From positions 10,564,599 to 10,628,598 of the forward strand of contig CM076669.1 in the NCBI GenBank assembly GCA_038496675.1: a DNA stretch of 64,000 nucleotides. The letters run 5' to 3'. Within the stretch, counting starts at the first letter, position 1, and every line of letters begins with the position of its first letter. This document shows, one piece after another, positions 1 to 12,772 of the stretch. Origin of the DNA: Rachycentron canadum (taxonomy: Eukaryota > Chordata > Actinopteri > Carangiformes > Rachycentridae). Below the pieces are notes generated by a model that searched no databases, was not told the origin of the DNA, and saw only the letters and a list, made by a program, of their open reading frames with translations. Both the position numbers and the translations under genes were made by a program.

Positions 1-1409
1 ATATTCACATTAATCAGTACTTGAGAACCTGTAAATTATATGATGAGATTAATGTAAGTATGCCAAATATAAAATTTGTGTATTACAATTAATGTAAATA
101 TTGTGTTTTTAACAAAATGTAGCTATAACAATTTACAGCTTTGAATGTAATGTTGAAGCAGCAAATTATTATAAATGTTCAAACTTTTATGGTTTTGTGA
201 GTGTAGAAAAATTAAGATCATGCATAATGACACCTAACACATTTACAAGTTCAATAAACTGCCCTATGTAATACAAACAGATTGATAGACAGATTTCTAC
301 CTTGAAATCGTTGAGATCTGTGATAAAAGTTTGTCTTTTAAGGAGTATTGAGATTTCACAGACACGACACCTACCTCTGCAAAAGATTCAGTTTGACTGA
401 CCAGTTGTGATGTTTCGCTCACAAGCACTTCTTGGCATTTTAGGTGGGAAGACAGCTAATGTGTAGCTGTTACCAGGTGGGTGCAGCTGTGGTTCAGGTT
501 TGAGGTTTGAGAGCTGATATCTTCATTAGGAGTCAGCATTTTCTCATGCCAGCAATAACAGGAACACAAAGGAAGTGAAAACAAGGATAAAACACAAGAT
601 TTGAGAAAACCTTAAGAGTGCATTAATTTCCTTCAGTTTCTACTTTTTATTTATTTTTTATTTCGGACATGATTAATTATTATTAACATTAACAATTCAA
701 TTATTTGGGGATTTGGAAAAACAATGGACTAAATAAATAAATAAATGCAAAAAAAAAAAAAATCCAAGTAAATTAATTGTAGTTTGTGCTTAATTTGACA
801 AAAGGTAAAACAAGGCTTTTATAAATTCTGAATGCAGGCGGCAATTTTCACCACGACAACGTTCCCAGAGGGGAGGAGGCAGTGCTTTAACTCGTCCCTC
901 AAAAGCCCAGGTAATGGTAGTTCAAATGAGCCAATAGGCCTGTGCGCTGTAGCAGCACGTGGAGGCCACAGCACCTGAGTGACGTTCAAGTCTTGATTAA
1001 TTATTGTTTACACCTGCGGCTTCCTCGCCGTCAACAATTCCCCCATGAAAAATGCAAGGGATGCGCCAAGGGACGACTATTTATCGATACAAATGTTCAT
1101 GCAGTGGATTAAAAAGAGCAAGAGTGAAGTTGTGTGTTAGATGTTTGTAGTAGGTTATCTTCTCAATCCTCCCACGAAACAAACAAACAAAAAAAAAAAA
1201 AAATGGCGTCCTGGTTCTCCTAGAGTTTTTCTTTGGATTAGGAAACTGATAAAGGGCTTGACTTGCTGATCAGGTAAGATCAATTACTTTTTTTTCTTTT
1301 TTTATCTGTAATCCATGAAAACTGGCAGCTAGTCCTCGCCGTCGTTTGTTTTAACAACACAAAACCGATGCCAGGAAACTAGTTAACTGGCTACTTTATG
1401 TTGCAAACA
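1..1409. other. AT-rich non-coding DNA, no gene
   Basis: No open frame of note lies here. The stretch is AT-rich apart from a CpG-retaining patch at about 835-1090, listed separately. It has short A/T runs (TAAA words near 733-745, A runs near 750 and 1190) and ends in the TG/TA microsatellite. Confidence 0.7.
835..1090. promoter_or_regulatory. candidate enhancer-like conserved element
   Basis: This patch differs from its AT-rich surroundings. I count thirteen CpG dinucleotides in about 255 bases. It has a CCAAT box (GCCAATAGG, 930-938), a CRE-like half site (GTGACGT, 979-985), a homeobox-type core (TTAATTA, 997-1003), a forkhead word (TGTTTAC, 1005-1011) and two CACCTG E-boxes (972-977 and 1011-1016). 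A CTATTTATCGAT stretch (1077-1088) resembles MEF2 and CUX/ONECUT-type sites. All of this is visible in the sequence. That it is conserved or active is inference: short motifs occur by chance, and there is no linked gene in the window. A decayed repeat or a lncRNA promoter are alternatives. Confidence 0.3.
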
Positions 1410-1416
1410 CTAGGGG

Positions 1417-1499
1417 TGGGTGTGTGTGTGTGTATATATATATGTGTGTGTATATATATATATGTGTGTGTGTGTATATATATATATGTGTGTGTGTGT
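1417..1499. repeat. (TG)n/(TA)n compound microsatellite, left part
   Basis: Alternating blocks of GT and TA dinucleotides run without a break into the assembly gap. The same array is seen again on the far side of the gap as pure TA. The long frames that seem to cross this place are artefacts of the dinucleotide repeat plus Ns. Confidence 0.95.
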
Positions 1500-1894
1500 N
1501 NNNNNNNNNNNNNNNNNNNNNNNNNNNNNNNNNNNNNNNNNNNNNNNNNNNNNNNNNNNNNNNNNNNNNNNNNNNNNNNNNNNNNNNNNNNNNNNNNNNN
1601 NNNNNNNNNNNNNNNNNNNNNNNNNNNNNNNNNNNNNNNNNNNNNNNNNNNNNNNNNNNNNNNNNNNNNNNNNNNNNNNNNNNNNNNNNNNNNNNNNNNN
1701 NNNNNNNNNNNNNNNNNNNNNNNNNNNNNNNNNNNNNNNNNNNNNNNNNNNNNNNNNNNNNNNNNNNNNNNNNNNNNNNNNNNNNNNNNNNNNNNNNNNN
1801 NNNNNNNNNNNNNNNNNNNNNNNNNNNNNNNNNNNNNNNNNNNNNNNNNNNNNNNNNNNNNNNNNNNNNNNNNNNNNNNNNNNNNNNNNNNNNN
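1500..1894. other. assembly gap (395 Ns)
   Basis: A run of N lies entirely inside a TG/TA microsatellite. The most likely cause is failure to read through a long dinucleotide array. The true length and content are unknown. Confidence 0.99.
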
Positions 1895-1914
1895 TATATA
1901 TATATATATATATA
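1895..1914. repeat. (TA)10 microsatellite, right edge of gap
   Basis: Ten TA units directly follow the gap. They are the far end of the compound microsatellite that starts before it. Confidence 0.95.
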
Positions 1915-4276
1915 AAATCTCCTCCACGCAACTTCCCATCGATTTGAGAAAGCTTTTAATTTAGAAATGGACAGGGTTAGCCTAATTTATACCTATGCTA
2001 TATTGGATAGACTTAGTTTCTTCACTACAGGCCGGACACTGGTGGAAGTGGAGAAATATCAGACAACCTCTGGATGAAAAACAGTGATTAAGGGTAAAGC
2101 TGAGGTCCATGCAGCCCCATCACGTGTATTTGAAATGTGATTTAGGTCAAATTTTAACGGGGAACTTGGTATATTTAAAAAAAAAAAAAAAAGTCTGAAC
2201 TGGCAAATGGTGTGGCTCCTATTTAGTTTTGTTTATGTCCATTTAAAATGTTATAGCAGTTTTACCAGCCTTAGCTGTACTTTAATGTTAATGAGAAAAT
2301 ACTTATAGGATGATGACATTAGCATTCAGTTTGAAGTACCGCCAATGTCACCGACCTGCTGAGCATAGCTGTTCACTTTAACTTTCCTATTAGGAAAATG
2401 GAGGTCCACATCGAGAGTATGCAAGTGCAAATAAACTGGGTAAAAAGTTGTTTAATATTTTAGTTGATCTGAAGTTCACTATCACTGTTCCTCCTAAAAT
2501 CACTTTACACTATCATGCTACTCAACCTTTTTATGGATAGGAATTTACCAGTGTAGTAATTCAAGAGTCTTCCTGTCAAATAGACAAGTCCTTGCAGAAC
2601 ATACCTAAATGCATTTGTCAGACAAATTGCGTTTACTTGCAAATTGCTGCACCAAAGGCAAAACTATCTGATCGCTGCATAAATTGTTCAATATATTGTA
2701 GGAAGACTTGTGACTTGAAGAATTCTAATGTTTAATATCCCTACTTATGAATGCTGGCATTCACATTGACTCCAAGTTCTGCTCTACATAAAGAAGTAAT
2801 TGCCTCAATTGTTAATCTGCCCCCCTACGTTAAATTCACATGCTTGGCCGTCTGCTGTTGCGCAAAGTATCGAGCCTGTAGAAGTCAGGCTCTGGCAAGC
2901 ATGTGAGGTTCAGAGGTTGTAGATGACTTTCTAGTGTGCGATATCAAATCATGCATTCACACAAGGTGGCAAGTTTCCTGTTCATCACAAAGCATTTAAT
3001 TACTCCACCACCGCAGATCTACTGCTGACGGCTCTTGCTCCATAATCAGTACAACAGCTATGTATTGGTGGAACTGTGCTGCTTGACCAAGGGACCTTGG
3101 ACAATTGTAAATTGGCCATGTGTGTGTATTCCCTCACTTGCTTATACTGTGTTGTGCTGTGATTGGGGTAAGGGCACACTTCACCTGTCAGCACTCATCA
3201 TAATTGTTGGTTGGCTGTAATTTGACAGCAATTATCATGTCAGCAATGAATTCTTCACTAATCGCAGAGTCTCCTTGCAACAGAGGGCGCATACTCCAGC
3301 GATGGGAAAGACATGCCTCTGCCATTCAGCAAGCCTGGGAGAATTGTTGTTGGTTACAAACTTCCACGGGCTTGTCAATCTGCCCATTATTGAGAGAGGA
3401 GCTGCATTCTGCTTGTACTGGCAGCAAACAAAGCGTGTTTTGGTTAAAGGACAGGAGAGAGTTAAGCAGGCAACAAATTTCTGCTGATCGCAGCCAGTGA
3501 CACAGGGCACAGATGGCTTCCTTATAACAAAAGGAACCATAGCTGGAAGGCACAGAGCTGTAATAACATGTAAATATTAAGAACCTGTAGAGGTCTCTGT
3601 AATTGTAAAGTCGCTCAGCACATTTCTAAAAGATGCAGCATTCATTATATCCAGCACAAGGTTTTTGCAGAATAGTTTAGCCCTATTATACAAGCACTAA
3701 ACATTCTGCGTTTAAAGCATTCATGGGTGATGATACGTAATTATCAGGGGAAAGGCAGTGCTAGGTATTAATTTAAAGTTGCCTGGGGCAAATTTTGGAG
3801 AACACACAGCCGCAGAGAAACCCAAGGTGTTTGTCTCTCTCTGCAAATCTCTCCAGGGAGAAGAGAAGCTGGAGCAGCTCTGCAGGGAGCAAAGAAGCTC
3901 CATCTCAGAGGCACACTGAAGAGAAGTTTCAAAGAGAAACTCTCAAGAATAGATGGCGTGTTTTATCTTTCTGCTACGCTCCTATAGCTGCTCTGTTGTG
4001 TTCAGCAGCTTACGGTTGGATTTTCACCTGACAGCGTCAGATACTCCAGGTTGTTTTTAATGGCAGGATGAGTGAAGTTTAATTTTTTTACTTGTGCTGT
4101 CCTCAGAGGAGGACTATTGCCTCAGCTTAATGGGGAGTTGACTGGTAGTTTCAAATGCTTTGAATGCTGAAGAGGAGCACAAGACAAAAAGATCAGGGAG
4201 GTTTGTGTGTGTGTGTATGAGAGAATGCGTATATTCATAGAAAAGGCATTCTGTATATATTCCTCCAAGTTGGTGC
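1915..4276. other. unique AT-rich non-coding DNA
   Basis: Only short chance frames (60-101 codons, overlapping on both strands at 3.0-4.0 kb) are present, with no recognisable protein. The 3.0-4.0 kb part is somewhat less AT-rich. Nothing else can be supported here. Confidence 0.7.
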
Positions 4277-4298
4277 TTTTTTTTTTTTTTTTTTTTTT
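4277..4298. repeat. poly-T tract (T22)
   Basis: A homopolymer of 22 T is followed by AAAAA. No element boundary or flanking duplication is evident. Confidence 0.95.
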
Positions 4299-5969
4299 AA
4301 AAACACTACAGGGAGGTGTAGAGTGGTGGTCAGCCTTTGTACTAACAGTATGGAGGAAAATGATGTCTGCTTAAAAGATCTGTTATCACACTTGGCAACT
4401 AATTTCCTTTCACAGCAAAGTAATGTTTTTCAGATAGGTGCTTTATGGTGAGAAACAAATGGTTCCATAATTTAGATTTAGTTTGGCAGCATACAACAAA
4501 AGACAATAAGTGATGCATTTCAAAACAAGACCAATGAAGAAATACTGTGAATTTAAAGCTTTTAAAATTTTACAGCAATATACAAAACAAAAGCTCAAAA
4601 TAATTCAAAATGTAGTCCTTAGTTCAGAAAAAAATGAACTAAATGGTTTAAAAACTGCTTGGGTGTCTTTCAAACTCCAAGTTGTGTCCTGCAGAACCCT
4701 CTCTAATTAATCAGGAGTCAAACCTATTGTAGAACCATAACACATTAATACAACAAAGCTGTCAGCAATAGTCATTACTGTCAAAATTGCATTTGCAATA
4801 GCTCTCCACAGAAATTATGAACATAAGCAAGTAACTCTTGATAAAAGGATTTTGTAGAGCTCAGATGACACTACATTTATTTTCGAGTGCATTCATGTGT
4901 CAGTGTTTTTAATTATACCTAGACACAATGGTATCACCAGTCTTATCTGTATTTAACCAGGTTTTACCCAGCAAAAAAATAAAATTATTTATATATATAT
5001 ATTTTTTTTTTTTACATTACACACACAATACTGGCAAAAAATGGTGCAACCAAGAATAATGTGAGCTCAAGTCCTTCCAAGCTTAAAGGTTACAAGGTAC
5101 TTGATAACTGAGATTTTAAAAAACTGGTATTGAATCCCCTGAATACCTTTGCCTATTATAATACAGCTGTACTGCAATCCTTAGGGGCACTTTGGCGTTA
5201 AAGCAATAGAGGCTTTTGTCTTATACCAGGAATTAGTGGCTGAAAATCTGTTAAATTGCAGAGCCTTGATCATTCCTATTACACCTTGTAATCATTGATT
5301 AATAAAGAGCCGACAATTCCAAACTTGAATTTGAATCATTTGCTCAATCTCAATAGAAAATCTTCATATAGCTTTAATGACGAGGCAGATCAAGCAGATA
5401 AAATGGATACATGATTTACCACACATAGAAAAATTACAACTTTAAAGCTACTTTTTTTATATGCCTGTACCATAAAGGTAAGTATTAACTAGTCTTAATC
5501 CCTGTGTGCTACAGTCGTGCTTGAACCACACTACCTCAGTACTATTATCATATACCCATATCCTTTCCAGTTAGTCATCTGCCGAAGGTCAGCAAATTTG
5601 GTGACCCTGTTTACTGAGCTTTCATGCCTACCAAGAGGTCTCGATCCTGGCTTCCACATCAGCCCTTGTGTTTCAGTACTCTGCACAGCAGGACCAAAGG
5701 GCTGCATCAAATCTTGCATCAGGCCAGCCATGTTAAAAGGTACTGTTTTGCCCTTATCTAACCTCTCGCTGTCACCCAGCCTCATTCTCCGTGGGGTGTA
5801 TATTAAATTAAATGTTAGGCTCTCTCCCTCTCCCCTCTCTTGGGTGATCGCCTTAGTTCTGCCTGGCTGGTTCAGCTGTGAAGAGGCCTTTCTTGTTTCT
5901 TCTACACACATGAATAAACATAAGGTCAGGTGAGATTTTGAAGTGTTGTCCCCACAAGAATCTACTGTT

Positions 5970-6005
5970 GAGTTAAACACCAGCTCAGGAGTTAAACACC
6001 AGCTC
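5970..6005. repeat. 17-bp direct repeat
   Basis: The word GAGTTAAACACCAGCTC occurs at 5970-5986 and again at 5989-6005, two bases apart. It looks like a simple recent tandem duplication by slippage. Confidence 0.9.
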
Positions 6006-8739
6006 CAAAAAGAATGGCACGGTGAGGGCAGCGAGAAGCAAGCTAATGTCAGTATAAACCAAACTACTTCCAAATAAAGTAGATTGAGTAATAGGACACT
6101 TTCCCTTTAAACTTAAAATAAATAAAATAGCCCTCAATGAAAAATGCTGTTGCTTACTGCTTAATTTTTCTGGCCCTGAGTTTTCATAGAAAATTTAAAA
6201 GAAGCCTGATTAAAATAAGTTTATGTACCAATGATCGAAGAAGTATTCATTACTTTTAACGGTACTCATTATGAATAATCATTAAAATGGAGGTAGTACT
6301 TAAACGTAATAGAAAGTTGATATGGGGCTATTTTAGGCAGCTGTCTGTATCTCCCTAGAATTTACAAAGTGGTTGTGACTTCTCTAGAGTTCAACAAAAG
6401 CAGCCAAAAAAACCCAACAGAAACAGTTGTTTCTGGGCCTTTCTGCAAACTTTTCATTCATGCTGCTGCTTTTTTGACTGCCCTCAAATTGTAAATGGTG
6501 TTTCAAAAGAAAACACTATCAGAATTTGTTGCCTGGGTATGTGATGAAGGGGGCTGGCGGCAGGGGGTAAGCCATGGGAAGGATAATGCACTGCTTGAGC
6601 ATGCATGGTTTGATTCTTGCAGGAGAATGACTTTACTGGGCTATTACCGCTTCAGCTAGACGGCACTGAATTGTTCTTTTGTTCTGGCAGTGGAGCTCTG
6701 AGGGGGTTTCTCACAATGAATTCCTATTGATTTTTCTGGTCATGTCATCAAATTGTATGTGGCTTGAATCGTGACTACTGTTTTCTCATCTGTTCCCCGA
6801 GGTTCCTCTCCTATTAACTTTTTATCCTATTTGAATGGGACAAAACTAAACAAAAGGCAGGCAGAAAGATGAGATGCTGGGATGAAATCAGAAAATAGAA
6901 GTAAACTCAATGAGTACGCCTGCCATGTAAGTCACTTGTTGAATAAAGTTCCAGGAAATTAGATGAATGTTGATCCTCAGCCATTTTTTTTCCACTGCTA
7001 TAAATGTTGCTACGTGATGGAGGTTGGCTGTAGCTGGTTAGATGTGGTTCTGCCATATGCATAAAAGGCAGCTAGCTCTTGACTTGATATTAAAGTGTGA
7101 TAATTTTAACTTTGTTTTAAGAGAACTGGGCAAAATGTTAATGCATGTTTTCTTCCAGCTTTGTGGTTCATAGAAACACTGCTACTCCATCTTGTCAACT
7201 CCAAGGACAGTAAGCAGACCTGCCAGATGACAGGACTGATCTTAATAGTTTGCAAAATAGCAGCCAGTTTGAGATGCATTTGGCCCCTAACTATAGTGCG
7301 TCATAAACCGGTAGTTAAATTTTAAAATCAGCTCTGTGACTCGCATACTAAGATGTTTAACTGATGGGATGCTGTACAACAAGTGTGCATCATATTTCCA
7401 GGACAGTACATACTGAATTTACTGTCTTTCTCTGATAGCAAAATATAACATCACTACCATCAAAAAACTCTTGACATCACTGTAACCATACTCTGTGTCA
7501 AGCAACTTGAACTTGCAAAATGCTACAACATGCTCAGTAGACATCTTGTCTCTCACTTGCTCTGTGTGATACTGAGGCCATCTGTTAATTTGCTGCAGTC
7601 TTAATTATGCTCTCATCACACTAAGTCAATCAGAGGTGTGCCTGAGCCAACCGTAACACAGCTAGCAGGGCTTTACCAATCAATAGACTATCCTTCCTGG
7701 ACTACTGTAGCTCACACCAGCTCATTCCTTATCAGTCTCTCTAGTCTCAGCCCAGTGTTTGTAAACCGTGCCAGTTCCTGGTAGAAATGCTTTAAATGAC
7801 ATGTTTGGTACATTTAGCTTTTCAGATCAGATCCCTCATGATGGCTGTCTCAAGCTTCACAAGTCTTATAAGTGATCTGTTACTGCTGTTACCTCAATGT
7901 AGATGTAATAGTGTATGTATATTTGAAAAATCGTGGGTCTGTTGTGCTGTTACAAGCATTTTTTACCAGAGGTGGTGTTTCATTGCTTCATGCATCATTA
8001 ATTGTATTAGATCACCTCGATGTTTATATATGGTTTTTCCATTGCTATTTGTGACATTTTCAATATCTATAATTTGACAACAGTTGTGTTGATGGTGGTA
8101 ACAAAACAAATATAAGCTGTGTAGGTTGACGAGAGCCTGTGATATAAGATGCGCATATCATAAACCTTAACAGAACTTATCTCAGGTGATATCTTAGGTC
8201 AGCATAGTGACCACTGTGTGTGAAAAATCTTTTGTATAGAGAACAACTTTGCTGTCTTAAGCAGCAGAAGATGCATTCTTAAACACAGCACAACTTAATG
8301 AAAAATGTACTGAATCTAACCTGTCGCCTTCATAGCTAACCCTTCCTTGGTTAGATGGTACACGTCCATGAAGTAAATCCAAGAAAAATAAACAGGCTTA
8401 TTCGTAAACCAAATATGCAACTTGGTTTGTGAGTCATAAGGAATACCTCATTGCCGTTCTGTGTGGTCCAATCAGTGTAAACTTAGCACATTGTTGTTAA
8501 AATGCTCTCAAAATTAACCTTGTCGTTGATGAGTCATAAAGCCTTAATGGTTGTTCTGCACAGTGGATAGATACCATGTTTTTTTTTTTTTTACCTGCAA
8601 GTAAGTTTCATGATCTTTTGATGATTATCTTGGGATTTCTTGCATTTGCTCTTCCTCTGTGCACCATTTCACTTAATCATTGACATTCAGTCGACCTCAT
8701 TCCATATCATCTCTTGGTTCAAAAGTTCATGTGAAGAGG

Positions 8740-8949
8740 CGGCTGTGTACCAAGCATTACGTCTCTACCCAGTCTGCTCTCTTTCCCTCAGCAGGCTATC
8801 GGGGCTCCATCGGAAGCTTGGCTCTAATCTACCGGCTCGGGGGTGCGTTTCCTGCGTTGGGGCTGTGGCCCAATCCATCTGTCTTCATCAGTGAGCCGGG
8901 GCGGCTGTGGGCTTGGGCCAGCAAGACCCTGCTAAGCACCAGCTGCTAG
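8740..8949 (+). other. GC-rich open patch, possible exon, unrecognised
   Basis: The stretch is clearly richer in G and C than its neighbours and is open in one plus-strand frame from about 8680 to a stop at 8949. A good acceptor-like site (pyrimidine tract ending CTCAG, AG at 8790-8791) would start an exon at 8792, giving about 52 codons to the stop. The predicted peptide is rich in G, L, S and P and matches no family I know. No convincing donor or polyadenylation context was seen. A conserved non-coding element or chance are at least as likely. Confidence 0.12.
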
Positions 8950-10329
8950 CTGCCTTTTACACTGTTTCCCACCAAGTGGGACATATTTACAGTACAGCAA
9001 GCTGCCCGGTAAGATTAGAGGACCTTTCCGCTCTTAGCGCCTGGATTTTTCTTTTTTCTCTTGTGGTTTCCCAATGTCTGTTTACCCCCATAGATTCTCA
9101 GCACCCATCACAGCATGTGCTTCTTTAACCTATTTATCAATCTGTCATTTGCCTTCACATTACTCATGTTATGGTGTATCAAGGTTAACGTAAGTGCATT
9201 AAGGTTGTGCACATCAGTTGTTGTTGGTTCTTGACACTAGAAATGACTTTTGACAAACAACTAGATGGTTCATCTATTGAAAACTGTCAAAGTTTCCTGA
9301 GCCTCTGTTCCGCTTACCCCCACTCACACAAACATCAGTGCAATCCATAGATAAAAATTATTGTATTTGTCATCCCAATCATTAACACTGGTGCCATGGC
9401 TTCAGTATATAACACAGATTTCTACAGGTCTTTTTTTTTTCTCTGCTTGTCTGCCTATTGTAGTCTTTGCGTACAATCTTTTTGTCCATACTCTATACTA
9501 TATTATATGCATATAATAAACTCACCATTTGTCAGTGGTGTCCACATATCTCCCTTTAAGTAAATGTTTAATTAACAGAAAGGAAAAATCTATAAAATCA
9601 CCAGTCCAACAAACATACTGCTTGGGTGCAACAATTTGCTCATAGAAATTATTCGGAAAAAAGAACTACCTAATACTTCCTCTGCTCCGTCAGTAACAGA
9701 GGCAGGTGACCCTGTAGATTGGGTCACAGTGACTGGATTGATTTCGAAGGACTGCTACTTAGCATGTTGAGACACTAAGCTAATTACCTCCCTTATAAAC
9801 ACCAGCTTGGCCTTAAGATCCTATTGAATCAGGCCATGGGCTCTGAGTGATGAGACTGGGCTGAGGAGGCCATGAGGCTAGGGGTCCTTCCTATGGAAAT
9901 CAATTTTGGTCTAAATGGCAATGAGATTAGCACAGTGCTCATCTGATCCTTTGATTTTCTTTTCCACCTCCCCACAAGCTCCCTGTGTTGTTCTGTATGC
10001 CATGGAGTACTATTATGTGAGCAAATGCACATTACATAGTGTGTCCTCGTCAGACTGGAGAAGCAGTGGTAATGTCACTTGAAAGCATACCAGCAAATCA
10101 TGTTTGTTTATTTTATCTGTCCTACCGGCATGGCTCTGGGGTTGCTGATGCTGGTCTATCACTTTAGTCCAGACCTGAAATCTCAAAGCAATTTAATTGC
10201 CATGAAATCTACTGCAAATACTGCTGCTCCCCTCAGTATGAATTGCTTTTGGTCCACTCGATGTGTTGCTAGATGAATGTGTTTTTCAGTGGTTTGGTTG
10301 ATTTTCCAATGGTGAACTGTAATTTCAAA

Positions 10330-10500
10330 GTCAGACTCAGCTGTACTTGATAATTGTTAGGATGCTAACACACAAAACTAAGATGATGAAAATGGTACAC
10401 AAAATACCTTAACATCAACATGTTAGCATTGTCAGCGTGAGCATAGTATTTAGTGTAAAAAATCAGACTCAGAGCTGCTAACAAGGCTTCAGACATCTTT
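10330..10500 (+). repeat. TTAGCATG-type interspersed repeat, copy 1
   Basis: This is a decayed fragment of a multi-copy repeat recognised by its TAGCATG words and the order 'CAGCTGTACTT ... GATGCTAACA ... ATGGTACA ... ACATCAACATGTTAGCATTGTC'-like segments. The core CATGTTAGCATT is shared with the copy at 45.66-45.96 kb, and the layout matches the copy at 51.30-51.46 kb. The family is common in percomorph fishes from memory. It is non-coding here and contains no open frame. Confidence 0.75.
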
Positions 10501-12772
10501 TTTTCTGTAACCATTATTTAGCATGTAAGTTTCTTACAGATTGTTTTTATGAAAGAGACCTGATCAAAATGGTGAAGATGAAGAAAATAAGCAGATAGCA
10601 TAAAATGACATAGGATCAGAAAGCAAACTACGCAATAACCTTCGTGATTTAAAACAATATTTCTCATTCCTTGTAGATTATTCCAATATGGAAAGACAGT
10701 TTTTAAATGTCCAGAGTAAACAACAGTAACTGTTGCTGTGTACCTCCAATAAAGACTGTGTGATACGACCAAAATCTCTATCCTGATAACTATATGTATC
10801 ACAATATAGTACATTTCTTTCACATGTAATTATTCTTTTATTTAGAACTTCTTGGCAAATGTTTCATAATGTAAAAAATATAAAACACTAACAGGCCCAA
10901 CATAAAATACAACTAAAATATAAAGATAAGAAACTTTAATGAAAAATTGACATTACATAAAACATTATGTAAAATACCAAATGTAAACATTTTATTTTCA
11001 AGTTTAAACTGTAGCAGGAATATAAGGCTCACAACATAAATATATAATAAATATAACAAGAAACAAAACACTCATTCAAGTTTGAATTGAAAGTTTTGAG
11101 AACTATAAAAAGATAAATAGAAAACACATCAAATAAAAATGGAAACAGACCAAACATAAATATACATAAATGCCTGTTCTAAAGTTTGACTCTGGGGTTT
11201 ATTTTGAGCACCTGACGGTTCTTTTGTACCTCTCATTCGTAAACTTGCTCCATATTCCTTCACATGGTTCTTGGGCAGGTGGTAAAAGAGGTTCATTGTG
11301 TTTGACTCTTGTGGGGACCAGTGTGCAACATATTTCACAAACTGTTTTTTTTTTTTTTTGGGTCTGTGTTAGTCTTTTCATAACCAAACCATGTCCATGC
11401 TACAGTGGTAGCCCCTTGTTTAGGAACAAGCTCCTCGTTTTGTATTGGCTGGTTCTCTCACCTTGACTCGCCATGCTGGTATTCACATTTCTGCCTGCAT
11501 CCACGTGTAAGATGGCAAGCCATCACCCAAATGATGATGGGGGGGGGGGGGGATATATATATATATATATATTGCCGGAAACAGTGTATTTTGTCACACC
11601 ACAAAATAAAAGGTAGAGCACAATATGAAACGATACATGATTTTATTTCATCATCCGATATATATTGTACAGCCCTACCTCCAATATGTTATACATATAA
11701 AACATCAATATCCTTTAGTCAGACATCCCAAAGTATGTAACTGCACACATGGTATTTTCTTCTGTGCACCTGCCTGACAAAGATGGAGATTGTGTGTGTT
11801 CTTTGTGATTCTCTGTCAGCCATCACCTGTATACCTCTTCTGGAGCCTATATGCTTGATGCTCTGGGAAATAATGAAATGTATACGCGCTGGCTGTTTCA
11901 TGTGCCGGTCTGGTCTTGATGTGTTCAACAGCAAGGGATGAGGGTAATGCACTCTAGCGTTGGCAGTCACGCTGCAATAAACGGCAATGAGTGACAACAG
12001 CAGTGGGCCAATTGATACTGATAGTACAATGACATCTCTTGGCAGCACAGTAAAAGAAAACGTCCTGCCCACCATCACAAACACTGTTCATCCTATAGTA
12101 AAGCAACATGATCCCATGGGCTGAGTTTACTGGATGTGGTACAGTAGTAGTCACTGAAGCATTCTCCTTATGGTGTGTGTGCTTGGTGTACACCTGTGTT
12201 CTTGTGTGTGAACTGTCAGTATTGGCAGCCATACAACGTGGAGGAGGTGCCCATGAGGCACTTGTGGTATTTCGTAGCCAAGTCTCTATTTATATTTTAT
12301 GCACATCAACCTATCTGTGCAAGTGGAAAGTCTTGTAATGTATGACTTAATGACGTACCTATTTAACTAGTGTTTGTCCTGACTTCTGTGGCATGTTTTT
12401 AATAGTACTCTTTGTGTATGTGTGTGTGTCAATAGAGACTTGGGTGTGAATCAGAGAGAAATCAGAGGGAATCGTGGCCTCTGCAACCATCTGAGCAGGT
12501 TCTGCAGTATGTATGGCAGAAAACGAGGTGGTGTCGAGTGGGAATACTCAGCTCTCTGCCTGGAAGAGAACAAAAGACACATCCTACCTAAGGTCTCATT
12601 CTCACACGAGATATGAGATGGCACATCGGCTTCTGTTCAGCCCACCAGTGTTTCTCTGGGGTTGTGGTAGCATGGCAGCAAGCAGCAGAGGCTAATTGTG
12701 TTGGATCTAGTCAGGCAGAGAATTTGCATGGGCCTCTATTTGTCTGCCTTTTTGGCATAGCTGTATTTTCTT

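Larger units (their letters stand above)
4299..10329. other. AT-rich non-coding DNA with two chance-size frames
   Basis: This interval holds the longest N-free frame in the window (5531-6073, minus, 180 codons) and an overlapping frame on the other strand (5517-5933, 138 codons). The minus-strand product starts with a hydrophobic stretch but has no recognisable domain, and the size is near the chance maximum for a window of this length. A 17-base direct repeat lies at 5970-6005. A GC-rich open patch at 8740-8950 is listed separately. I see no other structure. Confidence 0.6.

Noticed and set aside
1391..1964. Five overlapping open frames of 163-188 codons across the gap
   Set aside because: They consist of Ns flanked by TG/TA dinucleotide repeat, translated as Y/I/C/V/H/T strings. 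Not coding.
5531..6073. 180-codon minus-strand frame with a hydrophobic N-terminus
   Set aside because: The length is near the chance maximum for this window, the opposite strand is also open, no domain is recognised, and it contains a recent 17-bp duplication.
9706..9727. miR-10 gene
   Set aside because: Only 11 bases match and the stem is 7 bp. No precursor-length hairpin.
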